DNA from: Oscillospiraceae bacterium
GTDB lineage: Bacteria; Bacillota; Clostridia; Oscillospirales; Oscillospiraceae
Assembly (NCBI GenBank): GCA_017395085.1
Contig: JAFPWF010000003.1
Coordinates: 1 to 64,000 of the forward strand
DNA: 64,000 bases
Reading direction: 5' to 3'
Both the position numbers and the translations under genes were made by a program. Below the pieces are notes generated by a model. It saw only the letters and a list, made by a program, of their open reading frames with translations, had not been told where the DNA came from and ran no database searches. Within the stretch, counting starts at the first letter, position 1. Each line of letters begins with the position of its first letter. This document shows, piece by piece, positions 42,024 through 50,687 of the stretch.

Positions 42024-42052
42024 TTGACATCCTTCTTTCCTGCGAGTATAAT
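42024..42052 (+). promoter_or_regulatory. Promoter of the O-acyltransferase operon
   Basis: TTGACA (42024-42029), a 17-base spacer and TATAAT (42047-42052) lie 63 bases before the MBOAT start. It is divergent from the rpmH promoter. Confidence 0.88.
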
Positions 42053-42115
42053 CGATGCCAAAAGTGGAGTTTTTCTGCCGTTTTTCGGTTTTTCATCTGC
42101 TTTTGCGGGGGAGTT

Positions 42116-43501
42116 ATGGTTTTTTCAGATCTGATCTTTCTGTTTTTCTTCCTGCCGGCAGTCATTCTTGTGACGAAGCTGAGTCCCCGGTCGTGGCGCA
42201 ACACGGAGCTGTTTCTGTTCAGCCTTCTGTTCTACGCCTGGGGGGAACCGGTTTACGTGCTGCTGATGCTGACGGTCATCCTCGTGAACTATCTGGCCGG
42301 GCTTCTGGTCGCTGCTTTTCCGGCTGAGACCCGGTGGCGGGAACGCAGGCTCGTGCTCGTGCTGGCCATCGCCCTGAACCTCGGGATCCTGGGTTATTAT
42401 AAATACACCGGCTTTTTCCTGGAAAGCATGAACCGTCTGTTCCGGAGTCATTTTCCCGTGCCGGAGATTGTCCTGCCGATCGGCATCTCTTTTTATATTT
42501 TCCAGAGCATGAGCTATGTGATCGATGTCTACCGCTACCAGGTCGATCCGCAGTACAATCCCCTGCTGTTCGGCACGTATGTGTCGCTGTTTCCGCAGCT
42601 GATCGCCGGCCCCATTGTCCGTTACCGGGATGTTTCCGACCAGCTCACAGGCCGTGAGGAAACCTGGAGCCGTTTTGCCTACGGCACGATCCGTTTTGTC
42701 TATGGTCTGGCCAAGAAAGTCCTTCTTGCCAACCAGCTGGGCGTCCTGGCAGACCGGATGCTCCAGACGGAGGCCGGAACGCTCTCAGCCTGGGTCGGAA
42801 TGGCAGCCTACACGCTGCAGATCTACTTTGATTTCTCCGGTTACAGTGACATGGCCATCGGTCTGGGGCGGATGCTCGGCTTCCGCTTTAAGGAGAATTT
42901 TGACTATCCCTACGTGTCGCGGAGCATTACGGAATTCTGGAAGCGTTGGCACATGTCCCTCTCTTCCTGGTTTCGGGAATATGTGTACATCCCTCTGGGG
43001 GGCAATCGCAGGGGCAGGGCCCGCCAATACCTGAATCTGCTGATCGTCTGGGCGTTGACCGGTCTCTGGCATGGAGCGGCCGCAAACTTTATCCTCTGGG
43101 GATTATACTACGCGGCGCTGCTGATTCTCGAAAAGCAGTTTTTCGGAAAGCTGACCGCGCGGCTGCCCGGTTTCCTGCAGCATATTCTGACCCTTCTGAT
43201 TGTGGCTTTCGGCTGGGGAATCTTTTACTACACGGATTTCGGACTCTTTCGTGCTTTTGCGGGCAGGCTCTTTTCTTCCCAGCCTGACTCGGAGGAAGCC
43301 CTTCGCTTTGCCGCAGCGTATCTCCCCACGCTCCTTGCCGCCTGCATCGCCGCAACAGGAAGGCCGAACGCCCTGCTCAAGAAGCTGAGACGGGGCCGTT
43401 TCTTCTGGATGGAGATCGTTTTTCTTTCTGTTCTTTTTATCCTTAGCACCGCAGCGCTGGTCAACCAGAGCTATAACCCCTTCATTTATTTCAGGTTTTA
43501 G
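42116..43501 (+). CDS. MBOAT membrane-bound O-acyltransferase (AlgI/DltB/PatA-like)
   Basis: The 461-residue polytopic protein moves acyl groups across the membrane for transfer to extracellular sugars. It starts VFSDLIFLFFFLPAVIL, has FYAWGEPVY near 40, FDFSGYSDMAIGLGRMLGF in the middle and the catalytic His region LTGLWHGAAANFILWG. GGGGGAG precedes the ATG. The DHHW/SGNH protein follows 12 bases after its stop; such a pair makes a complete O-acetylation machine for polysaccharide or wall polymer. Confidence 0.95.
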   Translation: MVFSDLIFLFFFLPAVILVTKLSPRSWRNTELFLFSLLFYAWGEPVYVLLMLTVILVNYLAGLLVAAFPAETRWRERRLVLVLAIALNLGILGYYKYTGFFLESMNRLFRSHFPVPEIVLPIGISFYIFQSMSYVIDVYRYQVDPQYNPLLFGTYVSLFPQLIAGPIVRYRDVSDQLTGREETWSRFAYGTIRFVYGLAKKVLLANQLGVLADRMLQTEAGTLSAWVGMAAYTLQIYFDFSGYSDMAIGLGRMLGFRFKENFDYPYVSRSITEFWKRWHMSLSSWFREYVYIPLGGNRRGRARQYLNLLIVWALTGLWHGAAANFILWGLYYAALLILEKQFFGKLTARLPGFLQHILTLLIVAFGWGIFYYTDFGLFRAFAGRLFSSQPDSEEALRFAAAYLPTLLAACIAATGRPNALLKKLRRGRFFWMEIVFLSVLFILSTAALVNQSYNPFIYFRF

Positions 43502-43513
43502 GAAGCTGCAGCT

Positions 43514-45796
43514 GTGAAAAAGAAACACCGTAACATCTTCATTTCCGTTCTCTTCTGCACCGCGATCCTTGCGGTGCCGGCGTTGTTTTTCCTGCAGCCG
43601 AAGAAATCCTTTTCGGAACGTGAAAAGCGTTATCTGGCGGAAGCGCCGGAACTGACTTCTCAGAGTCTGCGCAGCGGCTCGTTCACTGAACAGCTGGGCA
43701 GCTATGTGGCAGACCACTTTCCCGGCCGGGAGCTATTTGTCGGAATCAACGCATACTTTGATCTGCTTTCCGGCCGCCAGGAAACAAAGGAATACTTTTC
43801 GGCGCTGGGCGGCCGCTTGTTCGCCAGGCCGGTAGACACCGATCTCCGGATTCTGAATTCCAATCTGGATTCCATCAACGCTTTTGCACGGGATCTGGCT
43901 TCGACAGAGGCCGACATTCCCCTATCCCTGATGCTGGTGCCCTCTTCCGGCGCTGTTCTGCTGGACAGGCAGGATTATCCGGACGGCGCGATCATCTCCT
44001 ATGCATATGAACGGGCCCAGACAGGGGAAGTGGATCTTCTGGGAGCTTTCCGGAGCTTTTCCGACCCGGAGAAGCTTTATTATCGTACCGATCATCACTG
44101 GACCAGCGAGGGGGCTTTTCAGGCAGCCTGCGTCTATCGGCGTTCCCTGGGCCTGCCCTGTCCGAGCAGGGAGGAGTATACGCAGCAGAGATACGGGCCT
44201 TTTTACGGTTCGGCCTATGCCGGTTCCGGCCTGTGGCTGTCGGCACCGGACAGTCTGGACCTGTGGTATTCCGGGAAGCTGATCCAGGTCAGCAATGAAA
44301 CGGGGCGTGCGAACAACGGCGTTTTCTATATGGAGCGTCTGCAGGAGCGGGATAAATATACGGTCTTCCTGGACGGAAATCATTCTCTGGTACGCATTGA
44401 GAATCTGTCCGGCGGTATTGGGGCTGAGAGAAACCTGCTGGTGATCCGGGACTCGTTTTCCAACTCTCTGGGCTGCTTTCTGGCCGATCTGTATGACAAG
44501 GTGATCCTGGTGGACCTGCGCTACTACAAACTGCCTCTGACGGAACTGATCGTGGACGAGGATATCGACGAAATTCTGATCGAATACAGTGTCGACAATT
44601 TCCTCCATGATACCAATCTGGCCTTTCTCTCCATGGATCCGGAACCGCTGCGTCAAAAAGTTGAGGAAGAACGGCGGCCTCCCAACTATTACGCCCCGCC
44701 GCAGAAACTCACCGACGACTTCTTCGACGGCGCCTATTATCTGGGAGATTCGGTCGACGGAATTCTGAGTTATTACTGCCTCCACAACGGCAAGCTCCGC
44801 AACACCACCATTGCCAGCAATGCCATGCTGGGCTACGATGAACTGGCGCAGCAGGTTCGAAAGCACCTGGTTTACAAAGGCAACTTCGCCACCCTGCCAG
44901 AACTGCTGGAAGCGGAAGATCCGAAGATGCTGATTGTCGCCCTGGGCTGCAATGACCTGGCCCGTGCGGATGTGGAGCCTACGACGGAGGCGGTGGCGGA
45001 GTTTCTGAATCTTGTCCGGGAGACCTCCCCCGACACGACGGTCTTTATCCAGTCGGTCATGCCGATCCGGGTTAATCTGGACATCTTCAATCAGGGTGAG
45101 GTGGACGGCCTCAACACCTGGCTGAAGGAACACGCGGAGACATACGACTACTGTTACATTGAGCTGGGCCAGTACTTCAAGGATGAGAAAGGACAGATGG
45201 CCGCTTCCTACAGCTACAACGACACCCACCTGAAACCATCCGCCGCTCCCATTTGGTATCAGCAGCTCATGAACGGCGGGAACTACTATCATTTTCCGGA
45301 ACAGTACTATGTGGAATATGACGGCGTAACAAATCAGCAGCTGGAAAAAGCCGTTGCCGCCTTCGAAGAAGCGGAGCCGGACGCCTTTGAGGAGGAACCG
45401 CAGAAGGAAACCGTGCTGGATCAAATCTATGCCCGGATCTGCGAACAGATTTCCTGCCCCGAAATGCTGGAACTGAACGAGCGGACCATCAGCAGTTACC
45501 TCGGCCTGAACCCCGAAGACTTCCGGGACGGACGCTTTTACCTCTGCGCCAACAATTTGAAGGCAGATGAGATCTGGCTGGTTGAGTTGGAAAATGAAGA
45601 TGCCGTGCAGAAGATGATGGACAGAGCACGAGAGCGGATTCTGGTGAAAGCGAGTTCCTACGAACTGTATCTGCCTGAGGAAAGCGAGATTGCGCGACGC
45701 GGAGTCGCCGTGGCAAAAGGCAATTACCTGGCCCTCTTCCTGTCGCCCGATGCGGAGCGGATGCGGGACATCTTCCTTGCCGCTCTGGAAGATTAA
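43514..45796 (+). CDS. Three-module DHHW / SGNH / DUF4358 acyl-transfer protein
   Basis: The 760-residue protein has an N-terminal membrane anchor (about 8-26) and three extracytoplasmic modules. Residues 35-400 form an AlgX/AlgJ-like DHHW domain (TDHHWTSEG at 192-200, RDSF at 312-315). Residues 401-590 form an SGNH esterase/acyltransferase (LGDSVDG at 410-416, GCND at 478-481, NDTHLKP at 569-575). Residues about 635-760 resemble DUF4358, usually a separate small lipoprotein. The DHHW and SGNH parts probably pass an acyl group from the MBOAT partner to a sugar. It starts with GTG 43514 after AGGAAG. Three normally separate genes in one frame is unusual. Confidence 0.88.
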   Translation: MKKKHRNIFISVLFCTAILAVPALFFLQPKKSFSEREKRYLAEAPELTSQSLRSGSFTEQLGSYVADHFPGRELFVGINAYFDLLSGRQETKEYFSALGGRLFARPVDTDLRILNSNLDSINAFARDLASTEADIPLSLMLVPSSGAVLLDRQDYPDGAIISYAYERAQTGEVDLLGAFRSFSDPEKLYYRTDHHWTSEGAFQAACVYRRSLGLPCPSREEYTQQRYGPFYGSAYAGSGLWLSAPDSLDLWYSGKLIQVSNETGRANNGVFYMERLQERDKYTVFLDGNHSLVRIENLSGGIGAERNLLVIRDSFSNSLGCFLADLYDKVILVDLRYYKLPLTELIVDEDIDEILIEYSVDNFLHDTNLAFLSMDPEPLRQKVEEERRPPNYYAPPQKLTDDFFDGAYYLGDSVDGILSYYCLHNGKLRNTTIASNAMLGYDELAQQVRKHLVYKGNFATLPELLEAEDPKMLIVALGCNDLARADVEPTTEAVAEFLNLVRETSPDTTVFIQSVMPIRVNLDIFNQGEVDGLNTWLKEHAETYDYCYIELGQYFKDEKGQMAASYSYNDTHLKPSAAPIWYQQLMNGGNYYHFPEQYYVEYDGVTNQQLEKAVAAFEEAEPDAFEEEPQKETVLDQIYARICEQISCPEMLELNERTISSYLGLNPEDFRDGRFYLCANNLKADEIWLVELENEDAVQKMMDRARERILVKASSYELYLPEESEIARRGVAVAKGNYLALFLSPDAERMRDIFLAALED

Positions 45797-45843
45797 TTTC
45801 CATCACGCCGAGCGGAATATTTCCGTTAGCAATCATAAAAACC

Positions 45844-45887
45844 CTGCGGGAGTACAGACTGTCAGTCCGTCTCCCGCAGAGTTTTTT
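45844..45887. terminator. Bidirectional terminator between convergent operons
   Basis: CTGCGGGAG (45844-45852) and CTCCCGCAG (45871-45879) are flanked by GTTTTTT on the plus strand and by a T run on the minus strand, so the stem serves both the acyltransferase operon and the galU end. Confidence 0.9.
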
Positions 45888-45923
45888 ATGGTCAGAGCGT
45901 CCCGCGCTCTTTTCTGAGACCGG

Positions 45924-46808
45924 TTAGTTTTGAGTCCGCAGCAGATCTGCCTTTGCCAGAATGAATTCGCGCAGCCAGTCGCCGGCTTCCTCGTTTCGGA
46001 GGGCAAAATCAATGATCGCCTCCAGATAGCCTTTCAGGTTCCCGGTGTCATAGCGGCGGCCTTCAAAGTCAACGCCGCACATCGGTTCGTGCCGAACCAG
46101 TTCCTTCATGCCGTCGGTCAGCTGGATTTCGTTGTTGCGGCCGGGGGCGGTGTGTTCCAGGATGTCAAAGATCGCCGGGGTCAGAACATAGCGGCCAAGA
46201 ATCGCGAAGTTTGAAAACTTCTCTTCCAGGGTGGGCTTTTCATTCATGTCGCTGATGCGGTAGACGCGATCAGAAAGCTTCTCCTGAAGGAGCACGGAGG
46301 AATACTTCACGATGAGTTCGTCGGGAACCTCGTGGATGGCGACTGCGCTGCAGCTGTTTGCCTCCGAAGCGTCAACCAGCTGCTTCAGAACCGGCTTCTC
46401 CCCGAGCATGATGTCGTCACCCAGGAGTACGGCAAAAGGCTCGTTCCCGACGAAGCTTTTGGCGCGCCACACGGCGTGGCCCAGACCCTTGGTTTCCTTC
46501 TGGCGGAGGAACAGCACGTCGGCCATGTCCGCCACTTCACGGATCGTGCGGGCTTCCTTCTCTTTCCCATCCTTCAGAAGACGCTCTTCCAGATCCGGAG
46601 TGTAGTCGAAATAGTCTTCAATGGGCGACTTGCCGCGATTGGTGATGATCAGAATCTGCTCAACGCCTGCCGCCACGGCTTCTTCCACGATATACTGCAG
46701 AACCGGTTTGTCCACCAGGGGCAGCATTTCTTTCGGGATGCTTTTGGTGTTCGGCAGCAGCCGAGTTCCCAGGCCGGCTGCGGGGATAATTGCTTTCCTG
46801 ATTTTCAT
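45924..46808 (-). CDS. galU: UTP-glucose-1-phosphate uridylyltransferase
   Basis: GalU makes UDP-glucose for glycolipids, exopolysaccharide and galactose use. The 294-residue protein has the nucleotidyltransferase start IIPAAGLGTRLLPNTKSIPKEMLPLVDKP, the GDD metal site in VLLGDDIML and FEGRRYDTGNLKGYLEA. It starts 2 bases after queH and is the last gene of the long minus-strand cluster that includes the pilus-like genes. UDP-glucose could also feed the acylated polymer implied by the neighbouring operon. Confidence 0.96.
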   Translation of the reverse strand: MKIRKAIIPAAGLGTRLLPNTKSIPKEMLPLVDKPVLQYIVEEAVAAGVEQILIITNRGKSPIEDYFDYTPDLEERLLKDGKEKEARTIREVADMADVLFLRQKETKGLGHAVWRAKSFVGNEPFAVLLGDDIMLGEKPVLKQLVDASEANSCSAVAIHEVPDELIVKYSSVLLQEKLSDRVYRISDMNEKPTLEEKFSNFAILGRYVLTPAIFDILEHTAPGRNNEIQLTDGMKELVRHEPMCGVDFEGRRYDTGNLKGYLEAIIDFALRNEEAGDWLREFILAKADLLRTQN

Positions 46809-46809
46809 G

Positions 46810-47511
46810 TTACACCTCAGATGTCATATTGTGTTGTCCCGCTGTTTTAAGCGAGTATTCACACCCGCAGTAATTCTGCCGGTAGATTCCGTACTCCTCG
46901 CAGAGCTCCCGTGACCGCAGCTCTCTCCCGCGTTTTTTAAACTCGGAGGGAAGCCAGCGAACCCCGAACTCCGCAGCAAACTGTTCTCCCACCGCATTGA
47001 TGCGGATCGGGTCTTTGTGCCTCGACAGGGTCAGCGTGCTGCAATACCAGCCGAAGCCCTCTTCGGCGGCAGTCTGTGCCGCTTCCCGCAGGCGCAGGCG
47101 GTAGCATTCCGTACAACGGGCGCCGCCTTCGGGTTCCTTTTCCAGGCCTTTTGTTGCCCGGTACCACGGGGCACTGTCGCGGGCGACTGTAATCAGCTTC
47201 ACGCGGGCTTCCAGACCCATCTTCCGGAGAAGCTCTTCCTGTGCAAGAAGACGGCGGTCAAATTCCGCCTGCGGGTAGATGTTCGGGTTGTACCAGAAAA
47301 GCGACACCTCAAAAAACTGCGTCAGGTACTCCAGCACCGCGCTGGAGCAGGGGCCGCAGCAGCTGTGCAGCAGAAGCCTCGGTCGTGTTCCCTTCTGCAG
47401 TTCGAGAATCCGATCCAGCTCCTGCTGGTAGTTCCGTTTCTTCCCGTCGGTGCCGCCTTCTGCAGTTTCCCCTTTGGGGCTGCTGATCCGATGCTTTTGT
47501 TCCGTGTTCAA
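46810..47511 (-). CDS. queH: Epoxyqueuosine reductase QueH
   Basis: QueH performs the last step of queuosine synthesis in tRNA and replaces QueG in many anaerobes. The 233-residue protein has LLLHSCCGPCSS (Cys51, Cys52, Cys55), ARCTECYRLRL (Cys133, Cys136) and YCGCEYS near the C-terminus, the Fe-S and metal ligands of the family. The start is TTG 47511, with AGGAAAG upstream; the first 25 residues are poorly conserved in style. It lies between hpt and galU. Confidence 0.93.
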   Translation of the reverse strand: MNTEQKHRISSPKGETAEGGTDGKKRNYQQELDRILELQKGTRPRLLLHSCCGPCSSAVLEYLTQFFEVSLFWYNPNIYPQAEFDRRLLAQEELLRKMGLEARVKLITVARDSAPWYRATKGLEKEPEGGARCTECYRLRLREAAQTAAEEGFGWYCSTLTLSRHKDPIRINAVGEQFAAEFGVRWLPSEFKKRGRELRSRELCEEYGIYRQNYCGCEYSLKTAGQHNMTSEV

Positions 47512-47523
47512 TCCGCTTTCCTG

Positions 47524-47871
47524 TCAGGCCTCATCGCGTAAACGGAGCAGTTCTTCCCGTCTGGTACGGATGATATCCCACAGCGCAGAATAATCTGCCT
47601 CGCAGCCGCCCCTTGCCAACTCCGTCATTTCCGAAGCCGGGATTACCAGCGGCGTCAGAGAGAGGTTTCCCAACATCCCCTTCATGGCGTGAGCCGCTTC
47701 GAATATTTCCTTCACATCGCCGCTCTCTACGGCAGCACGCATACGGTCAAACACGCCGTCATCCAGTGCCATATTCACAAGGCGGAGGTAAAACGCTTCG
47801 TTGTTCATGCAGCGTTTCAGTCCATCGTTTGTGTCGACGCCGCATTCTTTCAGTTTTTCCAGAGTCAGCAT
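47524..47871 (-). CDS. Hpt (histidine phosphotransfer) domain protein
   Basis: The 115-residue helical protein is one Hpt domain: EAAHAMKGMLGNLSL with the phosphoacceptor His61. Hpt proteins relay phosphate between a hybrid kinase and a response regulator. No kinase or receiver domain is encoded nearby, so its partners act in trans. Its ATG directly follows the stop of the 166-residue unknown gene. Its place in the pilus-like cluster suggests control of pilus action or of the BTAD regulator. Confidence 0.88.
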   Translation of the reverse strand: MLTLEKLKECGVDTNDGLKRCMNNEAFYLRLVNMALDDGVFDRMRAAVESGDVKEIFEAAHAMKGMLGNLSLTPLVIPASEMTELARGGCEADYSALWDIIRTRREELLRLRDEA

Positions 47872-48372
47872 TTAATGTTCTCCTTCCTCTTCAAACCAGT
47901 TGAATTCCTCAGTCTGTTCCGGCTGGCAGACGCTGTCGACTGCGCTCTCAATGAGTTTGATCATCTCCCACACCGAACGGAACTGAATGGTTCGATCTTC
48001 TTCCATCCAGGTGATACGTCCCTGCCAGCTGCTGTTCTGCCGGTGCTGAACCCGGACAATAAATGTGCCGATGTCTCCATGCCTGCTGAGAAGCTCTTCA
48101 TCCCTCATGATTTTTATCCTTTCCTCTGTCTGCCGTTCCAGCTTCTTTTCCTGGCCGAAGCTCCGGCTGTTGGTGCCGGGAAACGGGAAACGGAGCCAGT
48201 CATACAGTTGCTCCATCCGCTTGGTCATCTGTCCGATCCCCTGAAACGGAACCGCACGGTGACTGTAGCTGTGGTAAAACTCTCCTGCCAGTTCTCCTCC
48301 GTTGTAATCACGGATACACAAAACCACGCCGTTCGGCGCCCCGATATAATGTTGAGTCGTGGAGTTTTTCAT
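47872..48372 (-). CDS. Conserved protein of unknown function in the pilus-like cluster
   Basis: The 166-residue soluble protein has no signal peptide. Its most distinctive stretch, GTFIVRVQHRQNSSWQGRIT followed by WMEEDRTIQFRSVWEMIKLI, looks like a small beta domain, and I have a sense that it recurs next to BTAD-type regulators in Clostridia. It overlaps the BTAD gene by 4 bases and abuts the Hpt gene, so the three are probably one regulatory unit. No function can be assigned. Confidence 0.7.
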   Translation of the reverse strand: MKNSTTQHYIGAPNGVVLCIRDYNGGELAGEFYHSYSHRAVPFQGIGQMTKRMEQLYDWLRFPFPGTNSRSFGQEKKLERQTEERIKIMRDEELLSRHGDIGTFIVRVQHRQNSSWQGRITWMEEDRTIQFRSVWEMIKLIESAVDSVCQPEQTEEFNWFEEEGEH

Positions 48373-49622
48373 GTATTCCTCCGCTCCGTACCCTGCTCAG
48401 GCAGCTGCATCTGCGGCGCAATCCAGAAAACGGAATTGACATAGTATTCAATCTTTGTTCGCTGACGGCCGAGAATGAAACGCTCATTAATTCGCTTCTG
48501 TACGATGCCGCAGTTTTCCCGGGTGGTGTTTACCAGGAGAGCCAGATACTGGCCCTTTCCGTACTGGCACATAGCGTCTCCCCGACGGATGGACCTCCGC
48601 AATGCGTCAGCCATACGGGTTGTCAGTTCCTCGAGCATCGGCCCGTCACGAAGGGGGTTTCCTTTCCCGTCGATTATCGTACACAGCATTAAGTATACAG
48701 ACTGTCCGCCGCGCTCCAGCATGCGCTCGACCATGCGGTAAATTCCGGTGAAAATCGGGTAACTGCACAGATATCCGCCCGGGAAGAGATCATCCTGTCC
48801 GGAGAGCTCTCCCTGGATGGTATCCAGGGTCTCATGCTGGTGCTGCATGCCCTTCCCGAGACGTTCCAACTGTTCCAGCATGCGTTTGGACGGCCTCAGC
48901 CCCTGTTCATTAAAATAATACTGAACCGTATCATCATAGAGTTTGCGGGCTTCCTCATATCTTCCCAGGGAAACCAGCGCCTCCATGGTCACGGCCTCCC
49001 AGTCCGCAAGCGGGTCGACCAGGGCAGCGTGTGTGCCAAGCTCTTCCATTTGGAAATAATCCTGATTTTCCCGCAGCCGTTCGGATGAACGCTCCACGCA
49101 CTGGCAGAACATTCCCTTCAGCCTCCGGGCTTCCTGTGCAACCCAAATGGCCGCTGTCTGGTTCGGCAGAAATTCCCCGGTATACCAGTGAGCCGCATCC
49201 TCATAGAGGGCAAGGCGCTCGTCCGGGTCGGCTGCAGCTTCCGCTGCCCGGAAGCATTTTTCAAATTCCAGCGCATCCTCAACCAGCTCGATCTCGTTTG
49301 TCCAGAAGAAGACCCCTTTTCGCTGTTCGATGCAGCTCGCTGCGGGCAGGCCCGCTTTTTCAAGCTTCTTTTTGCTGTTGTAAATGACGCTTTGCAGCGC
49401 ATGATGAACATTGCTCATGTCCCGGTCTTCAAACAGCAGCTCTTCTAGCCGGTCACGGGTAACGCCATGTTCGCGGTTATGGATCAGAATCTGCAAAAGA
49501 CTTGTGTACTGCGAATCGCTGGCCTTGGAGCCGCCGGCAATCAGTTTGCCGTTCCAGCGCACGGAAAACCCGCCCAGCATCCTGACATACAGCACATCCG
49601 GTTTTGACTCGGTCATTCTCAT
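48369..49622 (-). CDS. BTAD transcriptional regulator with a degenerate GGDEF-like domain
   Basis: The 417-residue protein has three parts: a winged-helix OmpR-type DNA-binding domain (about 10-95, VRMLGGFSVRWNGKLI, with LLQILIHNREHGVTRDRLEELLF), a BTAD tetratricopeptide-like domain (about 100-245, ending LYDDTVQYYFNEQGLRPS) and a C-terminal region (about 275-400). The last part resembles a GGDEF fold, in which the signature loop reads YGKGQY instead of GGDEF, so no cyclase activity is expected. It could bind a nucleotide. It is translationally linked to the next two genes and follows pilT by 6 bases, so it likely regulates this cluster. Confidence 0.85.
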   Translation of the reverse strand: MRMTESKPDVLYVRMLGGFSVRWNGKLIAGGSKASDSQYTSLLQILIHNREHGVTRDRLEELLFEDRDMSNVHHALQSVIYNSKKKLEKAGLPAASCIEQRKGVFFWTNEIELVEDALEFEKCFRAAEAAADPDERLALYEDAAHWYTGEFLPNQTAAIWVAQEARRLKGMFCQCVERSSERLRENQDYFQMEELGTHAALVDPLADWEAVTMEALVSLGRYEEARKLYDDTVQYYFNEQGLRPSKRMLEQLERLGKGMQHQHETLDTIQGELSGQDDLFPGGYLCSYPIFTGIYRMVERMLERGGQSVYLMLCTIIDGKGNPLRDGPMLEELTTRMADALRRSIRRGDAMCQYGKGQYLALLVNTTRENCGIVQKRINERFILGRQRTKIEYYVNSVFWIAPQMQLPEQGTERRNT

Positions 49623-49628
49623 GTTCTC

Positions 49629-50687
49629 TTACCCGTTCAGGCGCTTGACCATGTTTTCGTAATTGACACAGGACAGAAGCGCCGTATCGCGTGTGATCTT
49701 CCTTTCCCGGTACAGCTTCAGAAGGCTTCCGTCCATGGTGCACATTCCTTCCGCCGCCCCCGCCTGCATGGCCGACTCCAGCTGGTGGAGCTTATCCTCC
49801 CGGATCATGTTCTGGATGGCGGTTGTGGTCTTCATGATCTCAAAGACCGCAATCTGCCCTCCGTCCACGGAGGGAACCAGCTGCTGGCAGACGACGCCTT
49901 TCAGGATCTGAGCCAGCTGAATCTTGACCTGCTTCTGCTGATTGGCCGGAAAAACATCGAGCACGCGGTTAATGGTGTTGGCCGCGCTGCTGGTGTGCAG
50001 CGTGCTGAGCAGCAGAACGCCGGTCTCTGCCGCGGTCATCGCCGCACTGATGGTGTCGTAATCGCGCATTTCGCCCAGCAGAATCACATCCGGACTCTCG
50101 CGCAGGGCGGAGCGGAGCGATTCCAGATAACCCGGTGTGTCGATTGAAATCTCACGCTGCGTCACGATCGCACGGTTGTGCCGGTGAATGTATTCAATGG
50201 GATCCTCCATGGTGATAATGTGGCAATCACGGCTGTGATTGATCCGGTCAATCATACAGGCAAGCGTGGTGGATTTGCCGGTTCCCGCGGAGCCGGTAAT
50301 CAAAACCAGGCCTTTTTTGTTGTCGGCGAGGGAAAGAACACTCTCCGGAATTCCGAGTTCCTTCGGATCCGGCAGTCCAAAACGAATGACCCGGATAACC
50401 GCTGCCAACGACCCGCGCTGCCGGAAGACGTTCACGCGGAATCTGCCCAGCTGCGGCACGGCAAAGGAGAAGTCGTCGTCTGTCCCGCGTTCCAGGTTGA
50501 CACGTTCACGGCCGCTCAGTTCATAGATTTCATCAATCAGGACACAGATATTGTTCGGCCGCAAAAAATCTCCCGGCTCCCTGACCTGTTGTCCGCCGCA
50601 CTTAAAAGTGACCGGAAGCCCGGCAATCAGGAAGATGTCCGCTGCATCCATTAAGATGGCCTTTTGCAGAATCTCCAGTATGGTCAT
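49629..50687 (-). CDS. pilT: PilT-type type IV pilus ATPase
   Basis: The 352-residue cytoplasmic ATPase has an N-terminal PAS-like part, Walker A GSAGTGKST at 132-140, Asp box MEDPIEYIH, Walker B VILLGEMRD at 201-209, His box LSTLHTSSA and the PilT-type AIQNMIREDK near the C-terminus. PilT motors pull type IV pili in. No PilB-type assembly ATPase is in the cluster, so this may be the only motor here, or a partner lies elsewhere. ATG 50687 overlaps the upstream stop (ATGA). Confidence 0.93.
   Translation of the reverse strand: MTILEILQKAILMDAADIFLIAGLPVTFKCGGQQVREPGDFLRPNNICVLIDEIYELSGRERVNLERGTDDDFSFAVPQLGRFRVNVFRQRGSLAAVIRVIRFGLPDPKELGIPESVLSLADNKKGLVLITGSAGTGKSTTLACMIDRINHSRDCHIITMEDPIEYIHRHNRAIVTQREISIDTPGYLESLRSALRESPDVILLGEMRDYDTISAAMTAAETGVLLLSTLHTSSAANTINRVLDVFPANQQKQVKIQLAQILKGVVCQQLVPSVDGGQIAVFEIMKTTTAIQNMIREDKLHQLESAMQAGAAEGMCTMDGSLLKLYRERKITRDTALLSCVNYENMVKRLNG

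Noticed and set aside
41847-42115. oriC/dnaA region next to rpmH
   Set aside because: No dnaA gene and no cluster of TTATCCACA-like boxes; the gap holds only two divergent promoters and a leader hairpin.
43922-45424. Minus-strand frame of 500 codons opposite the DHHW/SGNH gene
   Set aside because: The plus strand has clear catalytic motifs; the complement is an open-frame artefact of codon bias.
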